Below, piece by piece: positions 12,337 to 26,312 of a DNA stretch of 64,000 nt. A program made the translations under genes and the position numbers. Source of the stretch: Axinella damicornis (lineage: Eukaryota; Porifera; Demospongiae; Axinellida; Axinellidae); assembly GCA_963931865.1 (NCBI GenBank), contig OZ007509.1, forward strand, positions 16,593,815 to 16,657,814, written 5' to 3'. Positions within the stretch are counted from its first letter, which is position 1, and every line of letters starts with the position of its first letter. The notes beneath the pieces were generated by a model that saw only the letters and a list, made by a program, of their open reading frames with translations, was not told where the DNA came from and searched no databases.

Positions 12337-15300
12337 GGGGGGGGGGGGGGGAGTTTTTTGACTACCTGTCTTATGCAAACAGGGAGGGCAAGAACTGATC
12401 AGGAGTGCATTGAATGCGAAGCCAGCTTTATGTGCTCCTAGCCTGATACATACCTTCAAAGGCCTTCTCCTGGTCAACCCTGTCATAAAATAGGAGGTAT
12501 GCACTCCACCACCGCTTCTGCCGACGATAGTGTGTCCTAGAGGAGGGAGGAGGTAACAGTTGGATGAGGCGTACAGAGTTGACATGACATACAATACGGA
12601 AGTCAAACAGCTTACTTCTTGAGCACATGATCGTAGACCTCCCCAGTGTAGTCTCCCCCAAAACACTGGGCCTTGAACTCCTGGAGAGAAGGACAATTTG
12701 AGTACTCCTGACACAAGAGCATTGGTGGCAGACCCACACTGAACTAGCTAGCCCACAGCAATGACTACCTTAGTCTCGGCCCCATCCCAGCGCAGATCGC
12801 TACCAGTATCAGATACTGGGAGCGATCTGCGCTGGGGTTGGTTTGGGTCTGGGACCGAGACTATGCCTACCTATACACAGGTAAAGTTCTTAAGCAGAAC
12901 ATGACAGCAATAAGTGCTGAATAAGGTATCACTGGCTAGCCTCGTTCCCAGGCCCATCCGAAAATCAGCCTGGGAATGAGGCTAATCACTGGCATGGTGT
13001 GGACGGAGTACACAACAGTTCTCATTTGTTCTGTCACGCATTGCACACATTGTGTCTGTGCACTGTTGCTGACGACAGTAAGCACCACCCTAGCGATAAG
13101 AAACGTCCAACCCGACCTACGACCCCCATTCCTATCCACTAGCCCTGCGCCCTGCAGACAGTCTGAACACCTGCTGTGCTACACACACACCTCATCATCG
13201 TCCATCTTCGCTTCAGTGACCTCTCCATCATCAAACTTGAACCACTTTTGAGCGTTGGATCCAGGAGGCCTGTGGAGCATGCGGGAGAGATGAGATAGTT
13301 CTAGATCCTTCTGACCATCCAACAGAACTTGTATGTTCCAATGGAAGCGCCTCTCCAGTTGAACCTAGAGAGTGTAAACCTAACGTTCTCTTGCAGGTTT
13401 CAAGCCGTGACTAGTCTCGGCCCCAGACCCAAACCAACCCCAGTGTGGATCGCTTTCAGTATCACGTGTTTTTCTGGGCGTTATACTGGAAGCGATGTAC
13501 GCACTGGATGGGTTGTGGGAACGAGACTAGGCACGACTAAACATTCCTCCCATTGCTACGAGCAGTGAGAACTGGAGGTCAGAGTTCGACCATCACCCCC
13601 CTGGGGCTGCTCAGGTGCACTCACCTGAGCTGGATGAAGGAGTAGTAGTGGCCCCCACTGGCCTGCCCACTGTGCACCACGAGGCCTCTCAGCCGGTACT
13701 TGGAGCTGACATGCCCACCTGGCCTATCTCCCGGCGTCGTCTTCTCCTTCTCCTTCTCCTCATCAGAGTCATCCGAGTGGGGGATCTCCTCGCCTGAGAG
13801 TGAGAATTACACAGCTTCATGAGGAACAGCTTCTCTATACATGAGAATCCCAGACAAAGAGATAGAGATCTGCAGACAATTCTGGGTCCGGAATGGGATT
13901 AGATACTAACTGGATCTCTCCATCAATTCTGCCATTACTTGCATGTACGACAACTACTGACTATTCATGCTACATAGTTATGCAGTTTGAGCTTTCTTCA
14001 GTGAACCAACCACTCTGGGAAGTTTCTGCAGTTGCATCAACCACTATCACTGCTCAAATTATGACAAAGTGGGAGAGGTAAATATTCATACGCATGAAGC
14101 TAGCTACTTTTGAGTCGGCAGCCATTGATAATGAATGTACATGTATGTATCCCGTCCAACTGAATGTTGTCCAGTAGGCAAAATGGAAGCAGACAAAACG
14201 GACAATATGCCGTTGGACAACTTACCTTCTAGTTTAGCTAGTGTGTTTGCAGTGTACGGTGCCATGTCAAACTCCCGAGGGAACTCAAAGTAGTCATTGA
14301 ACTTCACAGCCATCTCCCTGCAGGGACAGAAGTGTGTAAGCAAACAGAGCTATAGTGATACTCTTTCTACACCCCACACTAGCACAGGAGAGAGAGAGAG
14401 AGAGAGAGAGAGGGTACACATAAAGGGGAGCTAAGCATACACACAAGCATGCTCTTGACAAGAGTGCATGATGACATCGTCGTTATTGATGATGTCATCA
14501 TGTGCTCGTGCTCTTTGTTACTGTACTCATCCTGACCTCTCCCAGTCATAGTCAAATCTCTTGAGCTGAATGACCAGCACTTTGGGTAACTTCTTGATAC
14601 ATAATCTCTTCACTGTGTCCACCTGTGGTGACAGCAAGTCAGCAGAGCATATACTGGAACAATGAACCAGCCTGTCACCTAACCCTGCACCCCATCACTG
14701 CATGTCCCTCCCCCCCCCCTCCATAATCATTGCCACCCAATAGCTAAGGCTAGTGTGCATCTCTCCCACGCCCCACAATCATTCCCCTAGCAGCTAAGGT
14801 CAGTGACGCTTCTCCCCCTTCTCCATTCTACCTACTCACCAACGTAACCACGTTCTTACTATTATCAACTACCAATGACTTTATGCCCACCCTTGTTACA
14901 TACCAGGTGGTTGGTCTACATGGCAGCATGCTTGCTCTTGCAACGTACCTTTTTATCACACTTTTCACAGTGGTAGGCGTTGGCTCCCTCCAGGAGGTCC
15001 CCCTTCACAAAGGCATCCAGCGACTCGAATAAGTGCTGCTGGTTGCGGATGTCCACATTTAGAGCAGTGAAGGGCTCCTCACGAGAATATCTTGGAGAGG
15101 AAGGGGAGGAAGAAGATGAGTTGTGTGTGCACTGGAAATGGGAATCAGCACACACACACACACACACACACCAGTGGGAAACATGTAATACCTGTGTGGG
15201 CAGTCCTTGCAAATTTTCTGGTCAGCAAAAGATCCTCCGAGGAAGTGTGAGAGGTGGGTGGGACACCCGTACCCCTTCAGACCCTCATCCAGGCTGTCCA

Positions 15301-15839
15301 CCAAGCAGTTAAAGAACTCAAATGCATCGTGCTGTTCCCGGAGGTTCACTCGATCACCCCACAACCTGTAGCAAGCAAACACAACAAGCTACTATCAGAG
15401 GAGGCCGGGGACACAACGTCATGATCCAATAATCAACAGATAAAACTGTTTTGTTTAGCCGACATGCAGAGTGACGAACGAACCGGAAGTCTCTCCAGAA
15501 CCCCTTGGGGATGTGGAACTGCAGCCGTCCCTCCAGCAGGTGCCCAAATATGGACTGCAGCTGCACTAGCACCTTCCTGTGGGTGTCTTTGCGGTCTGTA
15601 TCCGATGGGGAGGGGGCAGGGTCGTCATTGGACTCCTGGGAGACAGAAAAAGAAGGTAGATACCACGACTGAGGGGGCGAGTGATCACTGTTTGATTGAA
15701 ACTATACTTTACGCACCTAACTACCCTTCCTTATCATTACCCCACCCTCATTGAATATGCCCCCCCCCCCCCCCCCCCCCCCCCCTACACACACAGACAC
15801 ACAGACACACACATACACAGACATGCACACACAACACAC

Positions 15840-15872
<33 letters not shown>

Positions 15873-16763
15873 ACCTCTGGGTCCTTGTTCTTCCTGTTCA
15901 GCTCCCTTTCCCTCTCCTTCCTCTCCGCCTCCTCATCCTCCTGCACCAGTGTCTTTGCTGGCTCGTCCACTGACAGGACACCAGTGCGGATTGGCGGGAT
16001 CATGTACAGCTGTGGCAAGAAAGTTGCAGTAATAATTGACAGGGTGTAAAACCATACTAAGTTGGAAGCCACAATCATACAGGCAACGTGTAGAGTGATT
16101 GAAATTTACAATCTACAGTTAGCAGTGATATGTATGTACCAGTGTGCGAGACGACTGACCAGTTCAGCCAGTCAGCCAGTCAAGACGGACTGTACAGACA
16201 CATGCACATACAAAACATGACATTGAATGCGGCTCGCTCACACTCTCCCGACTAGCCCTCACCTGCTGTAGTACTGCGTTCATGTAGCACGTTGCCCCAG
16301 CATTCTTGAGACCTACGAATCCTCTTGGGGGGCGGGGGCCAACATGGGGAAGGTATTCCCACTCTGTCAGAGGGGGCTCATGGCCTACGAGAGGACGTAC
16401 GTGTATGTGTGCATGTGTATATGTGACATGCATGTATATGCATGTGAGTGTGTGGGTGTGTGGGTATGTGTGTGTTCAGGCAAGAATGTCAGCTGATTGT
16501 AGCAAAGTACTAAGATAGCACCCCGACACCCACCCACATCCACCCACCCACTCACTCACATCCACCAACCCACCCATATCCACCCACCCACCCACATGTA
16601 AACACACAGGAGCTCCTGCAGTGTTTGAAGGTTCTCCAAACAGCCCACACACCCACTCACACACGCACCCATCCACCCACACACACACACACCAGAATAG
16701 AAGAGTTCAGTTAGGAGCTCCTGCAGTGTCTGAATGTTCTCCAAACAGCCCACCCCACAATCA

Positions 16764-16794
<31 letters not shown>

Positions 16795-17413
16795 ACACCA
16801 GAATAGAAGAGCTCAGTTAGGAGCTCTTGCAGTGTCTGAAGGTTCTCCAAACAGCCCACACACAGAGCGTTGATCAACTTGAACGCTGACAGGGTGGAGT
16901 CGGTGGTGTTGCAGATGGGGACAGCATTGCTCTCATTGTAGTCAATCTTGTCTGGGAAGAGAAGAGTGGACGCGACGTGATTGGGCCAGCCTTCCTGAAT
17001 GCATGCATGTTTGCAGTTACGATGCGCATTAGCTCCACCCACCTGGGTGCTCCCTGGCATCCTTCACCAGTCTTGAAGCAGGGAACAAGAAGTCATTCAC
17101 CAGCTTCTACAGATGGAGACATAGTATACTACTTACTGGAGAACACAAAGTGATGAGTCATTGACACGTACACATGTACACCACATACCTCTAAAGTGTC
17201 CCCTCTCCCTCACACACACACACACACACACACCTACCTTAATGAGGAGGTCTCCATCTGGATGGCTACCGATGCGGTACCTCTCCTCCTTGCTACGGAA
17301 GGCCAGCAACTCCACAATGAGGCTGAGATGACCATCCAACAGAGGACCCTCTACAGGACACTGGTGGGAGGCCAGGGCACTCTCCTGGTATGTGTGTGCA
17401 TGTGTGTGTGTGT

Positions 17414-17444
<31 letters not shown>

Positions 17445-20400
17445 GGGGGTAAGTGGTTAAGTGAATGAGATATAAATCTTCAACAGCATAAGCACACATC
17501 ACAAATTCTTTCAGTATACATGCAGAGTGCAATTCAGTGTATCCAAGTCTATCAAACCAGTCCTCTCAAACAGGTACCAGTCTATCTTGAAAGTTCAATA
17601 GACTGCTATATTGCTGACTGCTATATTGCTGACTGCTATATTGCTGACTGGTATCGCAGATCACTGCAGCACACACCCTGACTTTCCGCAGCCATTTCAG
17701 TTCCACTTCCAGCAGTTTCTGCACACCCTGAATGGGGATTCCTGTCTGGTGGGCATGGTTCAATAGCCTAGGAGAGAGGGGAGCGAGGGGAGGGGAGGAG
17801 GGAGGAAGAAGGAGGGAGGGGAGGGGAGGGGAGGAGGGAGGAAGGAGGGAGGGGAGGGGAGGAGGGAGGAAGGAGGGAGGGGAGGGGAGGAGGGAGGAAG
17901 AAGGAGGGAGGGGAGGAAGAGGGAGGGAGGATGGGAAGGGAGGTGAGGGAGAGAAGGGAGAGGAGGGAGGGGAGGAGAGAACGGTGGGGAGGGAGGAGGG
18001 GAGGGAGAAAGAGGGAGGGAGGGGAGGTGGGAAGGGACAGGAGGGAGGGAAGGATGGGAAGGGGGGAGGGAGAGAACGGAGAGGAGGGGAGGATGGAAGG
18101 GAGGGGAGGGAGAGAAGGGAGAGGAGGGAGGGGAGGATGGAAAGGGAGGGGGGAGAGAAGGGAGAGGAGGGAGGGAGAAGGGGGAAGAGGTACATGTAAT
18201 ATTGAAGAAGAATGAGAGGGGCTACAGGTACTGGAAATGTTGAATAAGACAGTTTACAAGTACCAGATGTATAGCCTCGTTCCCAGTCCCACGCCCAGCT
18301 TTTCGTCGCTTGCAGTACGGTAAAGCGGGGAGGGCCTGGTACATCTTCTCACGTGAGTGACGTCAAGGGTAGAAAGGGGTAGAAAGACCGGAAGGAAGCG
18401 TGGGCGTACGTGGGTCTCAGAACAGCAAGAAGAGCGAAGGTACCAGGTAACATACCACACGTATCTAGCTAGCGGGGGGCGGCTGTTATACTCACCGAGC
18501 GTTGAACGTGTAGATGGCTGAATAACACGCAAAACGTAGCGTCTTCGTTCTGAAAATTTTGCCATTTTTCGATTACGTCATGCTCACGTGAGAAGATGTA
18601 CCAGGCCCTCCCCGCTTTACCGTACTGCAAGCAACGAAAAGCTGGGCGATGGCCTGGGAACGAGGCTACCAGATGTAGTCTTAGTAGTGCACCTGTGCGA
18701 ACTAACCTTGATAGTAATCTGAAGTACTCTCCTGAAGTTGGAGCATGTTCCTTTGCAACCGTCTGCAGAAGAAATATGTACGTCAAATATATTACAGTAA
18801 CATGAAAGCCACGTAGATCAGAAGGGATGAGACATCCACAAGCCACGGTACACTTTAAAACACAGAGTCCCACACACAAAGAATATGCTGCTCCTGGTCC
18901 AAGTCACAGTAACTCCTGTGATGTCTGCTCACCTCAAGGGTTGAAAAGAGAAGGGAGATGAAGGAGACATTGATGGTCGAGTTGGCATTGCACTTGGTTA
19001 CGATGTAGAATAGCTGGTCCGAGGCAGATACTCGTATCAACCTGGCAGGTGGGTGGATGGGTGTGAGTGGGTGAGTGAATGTGAGTGGGTGAGTGAATGT
19101 GAGTGGGTGGGTGGGTGGGTGGGTTTGTGAGTGAGTGGGTGGATGGGTGGGTGTGTGAGGGAGCAAGTGAGTGAGTGAGCGAATGGGTGGGTGGGCAGGT
19201 GTGTGAGGGAGCAAGCGAGTGAGTGAGCGAGTGAGTGGATGGGTGGGTGGGTGGGCAGGTGTGTGAGGGAGCAAGTGAGTGAGTGGGTGGGTGGTGTGTG
19301 AGTGAGTGGGTGGGTAGGTAGGTGTCCAAAGGTGTGAGTGTGTGGGAGTGAGCAGTGAATGTGAGAGGGTGGGTGGGCGTGCAAAGGAGCAAGTGAGTAT
19401 CAGTGAGTGAGTGAGAGTGAATTGACTCAGTTGAGTTGCGAGAGTGAGTGTGACGGTGGGTGGGTGAGTGAGTGAGTGAGGGAGTGTGACAGTGAGTGGG
19501 TGAGTGAGCGAGTGAGTGCATTGATGGATGCACCTGTTTCTTGTGAGGAGGAGTATGTCAGTGACGAAGTGTCTCCAGTCCTGCGAGTTCTGCAGGATAT
19601 CCAACAGGGAGGGGGAGATGGCCAGTGAGAGGCACAGCGCCTGCAGCAGCACACAAGGAAAGAAGGGGAGAATGTTACTTGTAGCTGTTGAAATGCAAAT
19701 GCGCAAGCAATATACAGCATGCATTCTTAGGGTGGTTATATACTGAACTGTTCCCCACTGCAGTTGTGCTAACTCCACATCTCCATACATGCTATTGGCA
19801 AGTCAGCCGTTACAGTTCACTGAATAGGCATACAATGTATGCAGCCGCACTTCCCAATAATACTCACCTCCAGTGATTCCTTTGAGAGGTGAATGTCATC
19901 CACTTCCAACCCCTTTGAGATCATGCTATACTGTAGGGCACAACACAACACGGGACATCTTCTGAACAACACCTCAGACATAATATTCCATTACAAATCT
20001 CCCCCCTCCTCTTCCCACCCTTCCTCCTCATTATAGCTACAAAACGGTAACCAGTCCATCTATGTACCTTGTTGAAGGCTTGGTGTATGTTGGCTGGGTC
20101 CTGGGAGAGAGAAAAATCTCCACAGGCAGATGACCACGCCAGCAGTTGTAGTGCCTTGACCACAGACAGGTCAGGGAGAGGAGATGCCAGCTAGGGAAGA
20201 GAAGGGAAGAGGAGGGAAGAGGAGGGAAGAGGAGGGAAGAGGAGGGAAGAGGGAAGAGGAGGGAAGAAATGAAGGGTGAGTGGAGGAGTGAAGGGTGGGA
20301 GGAGGATGGAGGGAACTCTTAGTGTATACAACAGCATGTCACCCCATTGGTATGCCCTAAGTACATCACAACATTCCCTCCCTCTCCACCATCGTACATT

Positions 20401-20774
20401 CCCTCCATCCCTATTCCCATACCTTCTCTCCCTCTCCACCCTCCCTGTAATCATACCTTCTCTCCCTCTCGCCACTTGTACATTCCCTCCTCACTCTCAT
20501 ACCTTCCCTCCCTCCCCATACCTTCCCATAGAACTGCTTTGCAATCAGAGTAGCCGTGCTCTTCATCTTCTGCTCAGCGGGTGGGACGATGTACTGCAGT
20601 GTGGTCTGCAGCTGGGTGGCAGCTCGATGACGCTCCTCTGTCACAGACTTCACATCCCTCTTCAGGTCGTGGACCACTTGGATGATACAGCCGTACGCTG
20701 AGGCCATCAGCAGCAACTTCAGGGACTTGAGCACACACAGTATCGCAGTGCTAGGTACAGGAGAGGTGGGGTGT

Positions 20775-20805
<31 letters not shown>

Positions 20806-22636
20806 GGGGGGGGGACATGAGAGGTGGGGTGTATGGTTGGGAGGAGAGGTTGGGGGTGTGGCGTGGGGTGAGGGGACAGGAGAGGTGAAGAGTATGGTTG
20901 GGGGTATGGCGTGGGGTGAGGGGACAGGAGAGGTGAGGAGTACAGTTGGGAGGAGAGGTTGGGGGTATGGCGTGGGGGAGAGGATGGAGTACGGTTGGGG
21001 GAGGACAAAAGCTGACTAAAGGGGCGCAGCTTACCGCCTGAGGCTATTGTCTGCCTTGGAGAGGAAGTTCTTGTCGGTAAGGATCCCCAGCAAGAGTCTC
21101 AGACCACCACACTGAACAAAGTGCACCTGCAGGGGAGATGAGCGTGTGCGATTACAGCACCCCTGTGACCCCTCAAAGATAAGTTTCCGTGCTAGCTCTT
21201 ATTGACCCGGGAATTAACTGGCCACATGCAGACCACTAAGCGACATACACCCTGTACCAAGGCACTAAACAGACAGCATACCTGGAATTCGCTACTCTCT
21301 GTGTCTCTGAAGTCCACAGATGGCATTAACATGGACTGGACCACCTGCGGAAGCAACCAGAGTATTTTTGAAACTATACATTAGAATACTGCAGTAGCTT
21401 TTCTACCGGCTACTGCTCTGTGAGCTTCCATTTCTTCCATGAGACTAGCCTCGTTCTGGTCTCGGGCCTTGGAATGAGGCTTCCATGAGACCCAACCACT
21501 CAACACTGTAGATTAGGCTGAAGCAGCCATTCACAAACAACATGTGGCGCCCACCATCACACATACACATACCGATACATGTATACTAGGGCATGAATGC
21601 TTAGTTGACAAAATCAACTGAACTCAACTACACTTCTTGCATGTCAACTAGTCAATAGAGCCAGCTTTGTGCCGTACAGGGTTCATCCAATATTGTTTGA
21701 TGTGGTCAATGGAATGCATTTATTAAATGCATTCCATTGACCACATCAAACAATATTGGAGGAACCCTGTATAGCACAAGTGCTTTGATCTGGTCATATT
21801 TTTAGCTCTTCCCAGACTCCCCCCTTTTCCTGTCAGCTTTGGGGGAAACACTAACACCACAGATGCTAGTGTGTTTGATCTCAGTAAGGTGATTTACTCT
21901 GTGTACACAGCCAGCCGGGTCAAGGCCAACCCACCTCAAGGTGGTACAGCGTTGTTGACACGCTCGTGGTGATAACGTATGTCTTCAGTCTGTCGTACGC
22001 CTCCAGCTGCTCCGAGCTCTCCCGGCAGTGGTCCAGGGTGTTGCTGAGGAGCTGGATACCTGTAGGAAGCAGCTTCAGGAGAGTTCGCACAGTGTCCCTG
22101 AGTTGAATGAACTTGTGCTCAATGGCAAAGTCACACAGTGTCAGAAGGAAGCAGATGTACTTGTCCTCTGACGCTATCAACTGTGGGGGAGAAGGAGAGA
22201 GGGAAGGAGGGAGGGAGGGAGGGAGGGAGGGAGGGAGGGAGAGAGGGAAGGAGGGAAGGATGGAGGGAGGGAAAGAAAGAAGTACTCAGATCAACCAGGG
22301 ATGCCTTCAGGGCTTGCAGAGCTAGAGCAGCTACATGTGGAGCCGAACAGTGAGCACGGTTGACATCTCACCTCCACTAACAAACATGTGGTCAGGCCAC
22401 ATGCACGCATGCAGCATGATGTGGATACGCATTCCTAGTTACATGTGAGAATAGTTAACCAATTCAGCCACAGAACTAACTCACCACTGAGGGCAGCAGT
22501 TTCTCCAACTCAATGTTTGGTCCCTCAAAGTGTCCGGACGGCGACCCATCACTGGAGTCCGTGCTGTTGTCAGAGGAGTTCATGCTCGTCTCACTCACGT
22601 TGGAGAACAGCTGCTTTGCTGTGATCACCTGTAGGC

Positions 22637-22689
<53 letters not shown>

Positions 22690-22809
22690 CGTTTTTGCGT
22701 GCATACATGTACGTGTTTAATGTGCATGGCATGTGTGTGGTGTACATGTACATATGTGCACGCTTGTAAGCGTATATGTGTGAGTGTGCATATGTGTGTA
22801 CATGATATG

Positions 22810-22840
<31 letters not shown>

Positions 22841-24415
22841 CTAGTGACTAGTGTGTGCGTGTGTGCGTGTGTGTGTGTGTGTGCGTGTGTGTGTACGAGT
22901 GCACCATCATGTTGGAGTGACTAACTCAACCACCCACCATTCTGTCCCTGAGAGGTATGTTTGAGACGAGCCTTCTGTCCTCATTGGGTCTCAGTATCTC
23001 GTTGCCCACTGAGAGCTCCAGGCGATTGGAGTAGGAGAGTTTCATTCTGGGGGAGGAGAGAAGGAACAGCGGGTGAGGGAGGCAGGGAGGGAGGAGAAGG
23101 GAGGGAGGGAGGAGAAGGGAGGGAGGGAGGAGAGGGGGGAGAAGGGAGGGAGGGAGGGAGGGAGAAGGAGAGAAGAAAGAGGGGAGAAGAGGAGGGAGAA
23201 AGGAGAGGGGGGAGAAGGAGCAGAGGGAGGAGGGGGGAGAGGGGGGAGAAGAGAGGGAGGGAGGAGAAGAGAGGGAGGGAGGAAGGAGGGAGGGGAGAAG
23301 AGAGGGGGGGAAGGAGGAAGGAGGGAGGGGAGAAGAGAGAGGGGGGAAGGAGGGAGGAGAGGGGAAACAAGGAACAGAGGGGGAAGGAGGGATGAGAAGA
23401 GAGGGAGGAAGGAAGGAGGGAAGGAAGAGGGGGGAAGAGAGGGAGGAGGAAGGACGGAGGAGAGGGGGGAGAAGAGAGGGAGGGAGGAGAAGAGAGGGAG
23501 GGAGGAAGGAGGGAGGGGAGAAGAGAGGGAGGGAGAGGAAGGAGGGAGAAGAGGGGTGAGATGGGAGGGAACATTATGTCCCACTCAAATTGAGATGTAA
23601 GTATGCTAATGTGTACGCAAGTACCTCTGCATGATGTGCCTCCGGAGTGCAGCAACACATTCATTGGTGTGGGTCCACATGTCAAAGTCATCAGGGGCAT
23701 GTGCATGATGAGACACGTAGCGTACCACCAGCGCAAACGGTCGACCCCAACTTCCCCTGGGCAGAGAGAGAGTAGAGAGAGAAGGAGAGGGAAGGGACGA
23801 CAGGAGGGATGCATTACACTATAAAGTATCTCACACAATGTGTTACAAAGCATGCACGACACAGGTGGTAAAGTCCCTCTTTTACCTCCCGTGGGGAGGA
23901 ATTCCCCTCTCTTCACTGTACTCTTCATCACACTCCATTACATACTCCTTCAGTAGTGTCAGGCAACGGACCAGCTTGTTCACCTACACACATGTGCGTG
24001 GGGGGAGGGGGGGGGGAGGGTGGAGGGTGTGAGTGTGCGTGTGTGGTACATGTGTGTGTGCGTACGAGAATGAGTGTGAGTGCTAGCAACTATATACGGA
24101 TTATAGTTTCAAGGTAGCTTAAGGTGGTGTCCCTGCCAAAAAATATTTGACGTTTATTTCTGGAAAACCGTAGGGGGTATGCAACTGAAAATGCAACCCA
24201 GTGATCTTCTCACTGAGATCTCTTCAATGAACACCTTTTTGAAACATACAGGATGTATTTGCATTTTCATTTTTTTTTCCTTGACCCCCTTCAGGAATTA
24301 CTCAACGTCATTGCATAGCACTCATGATTTTAGACATCGTGTAAAAATTTCAGGTGTGTAGGGGGTACACAAATTGAGATATCAATGCCCCAAAAACGCG
24401 AATTTTCACCAGTGC

Positions 24416-24446
<31 letters not shown>

Positions 24447-26278
24447 CACGCGCGCGAGCGCGGTATGTGCGTATCTGAGTGTGTTTTCATTTCTGGTTTG
24501 ATGTTTTAATGCCAATCCAAACTGAATTCCTTCAATCGTCAACTGTACCCTCTCACAGGTAACCATAGTGCCACACAGATGAGTGGTGGTCTCCACTGAC
24601 ATGGAGACCAGGAAAGATGTGGGTGCATGAACTCACCTCAGTCCTGTACGCCTGCTGGATCTCTGGTGGCTCCCGCTCAATCTCCCCGGGTTTGTACTGC
24701 TGCAGACCATCGTAGATCACCTGCAGCCTCTGCATGCACACTTGGATGAACTCAAGGTGCATCTGAGGGGGGGGGGGGGGGGGGGGGGGATGGAGGGGAG
24801 GAGGAGGGGAGGAGGAGGAGGAGGAGGAGGGGGAGGAGTGGAGGGAGGGGTGAAGGGAGGGGAGGAAGGAGGGGAGCAGGGAGGGGAGGAGGGAGGGAGC
24901 AAGGAGGGGAGTAAAGGGAGGAGGGGATGGATCGTCGGAGGGAGATTTGGCATAGCGGTGTGCTGTTCTGGTAAACATTAATTCCATTCTTATGGTTCCA
25001 TTCCTTTTTGCCACATAAATGTATTTTTAAAGCCAGAAGTTTGAAATGAGAAGCTAAGCAAGTACACTGTGCGAGTGGTGGACATAAACAGACTGTTGGG
25101 GAGTGTAGGTTAACTAGGGCAAGGCATCACAACTTGAGTGTCTTCTGCACAAGCCCAGTGTTCCGTAACTGCAGTAGACATTGCCATAGCTGTGAGTTCA
25201 GGAGTAATGCCCCTGGTATAGAGCCAGGTGTCATACTTTGGTGCTACAGTTAATGCAGAATCATCATAGTAAGTTCCACGTTACCTTCAGCATGTCACGT
25301 ACATGAGTACATGCGTACCTGGTCCTGCTGCAGTTTAGCACTGAGGCTGGTGAAGACATCCTTCAGCAGTTCGATGGGCTTGTACACAATGCTGTCTGGG
25401 GCCACCAGCACAGCCTTCCAGAGGTACTCCAGGCCAACAAGATCAATGTTCTCTGTAATGAAGCCCCTCCGCCATGCCACAAGCCTCCGCTCATTAATGT
25501 TCACCATCTGGAAGAATCGGCCGAAACATCTGAGTGGGAAGACAAAGTGGTTGTGTAGGTGTGATGCATATGTGGTACAAGGATACAGGTGCAAGATACA
25601 TTGCCTGCAGAAGAGTAACTGTTATTGATCTGCTATTGGATCTTCAATCATGATTGCACTCCCCCAGTACTCCTCCACCTGCACACACTCTTCGCTAGTG
25701 TGTACGTACCACCATCCCACCCTCTTCCCACCTTGCCCCTAGGATTCACACAAGCACATGACATTTACATTGGTGATTGATAGCTCCCATTAAATGCCGA
25801 GCATGGTGTATATGTGTATGAACAGGGATTTCAAGCTGCAGTAGTAGTCATTTATCCACTCTAAGTGTGTACAAGTACATGACCAACTCATTCAATGTGT
25901 GTGACTATGCTTCAAACTCAGTGTTTGGTATGGAATAATGGATGTGTGGCTTCCTACGTTACTGATAAAGCATGTCATACCTCTACAGCTACTGATTGTT
26001 CTATGGCTCAGTACAGCACGCTAGCACTACTACATCCTGTCCCATACTGGTACGAGGGTCTGGGAACGAGACTAATCCCATACCTGAATCCATTCTCAGT
26101 GAGATGCTGGGGAGGGAGTCTGTGCACATTCTCTGTGAAAATCCTCTTGGCCGTCTCAGGCTCAATATCTGGCTCATCAGACACCAGCTGGGTGAGGAGG
26201 GTCAGGGCAAGGGTTGAAAGAGACTGAGCTTTTGGGAGGTGATTTGCAAAAATCATTCTGTCATAGACTATTAGTCTG

Positions 26279-26312
<34 letters not shown>

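Noticed and set aside
23073..23600. Long Arg/Gly/Glu-rich ORFs across 17.7-18.2, 23.0-23.6 and 28.0-28.4 kb
   Set aside because: They are translations of polypurine repeats that lie in introns of the USP gene; low-complexity frames exist on both strands.
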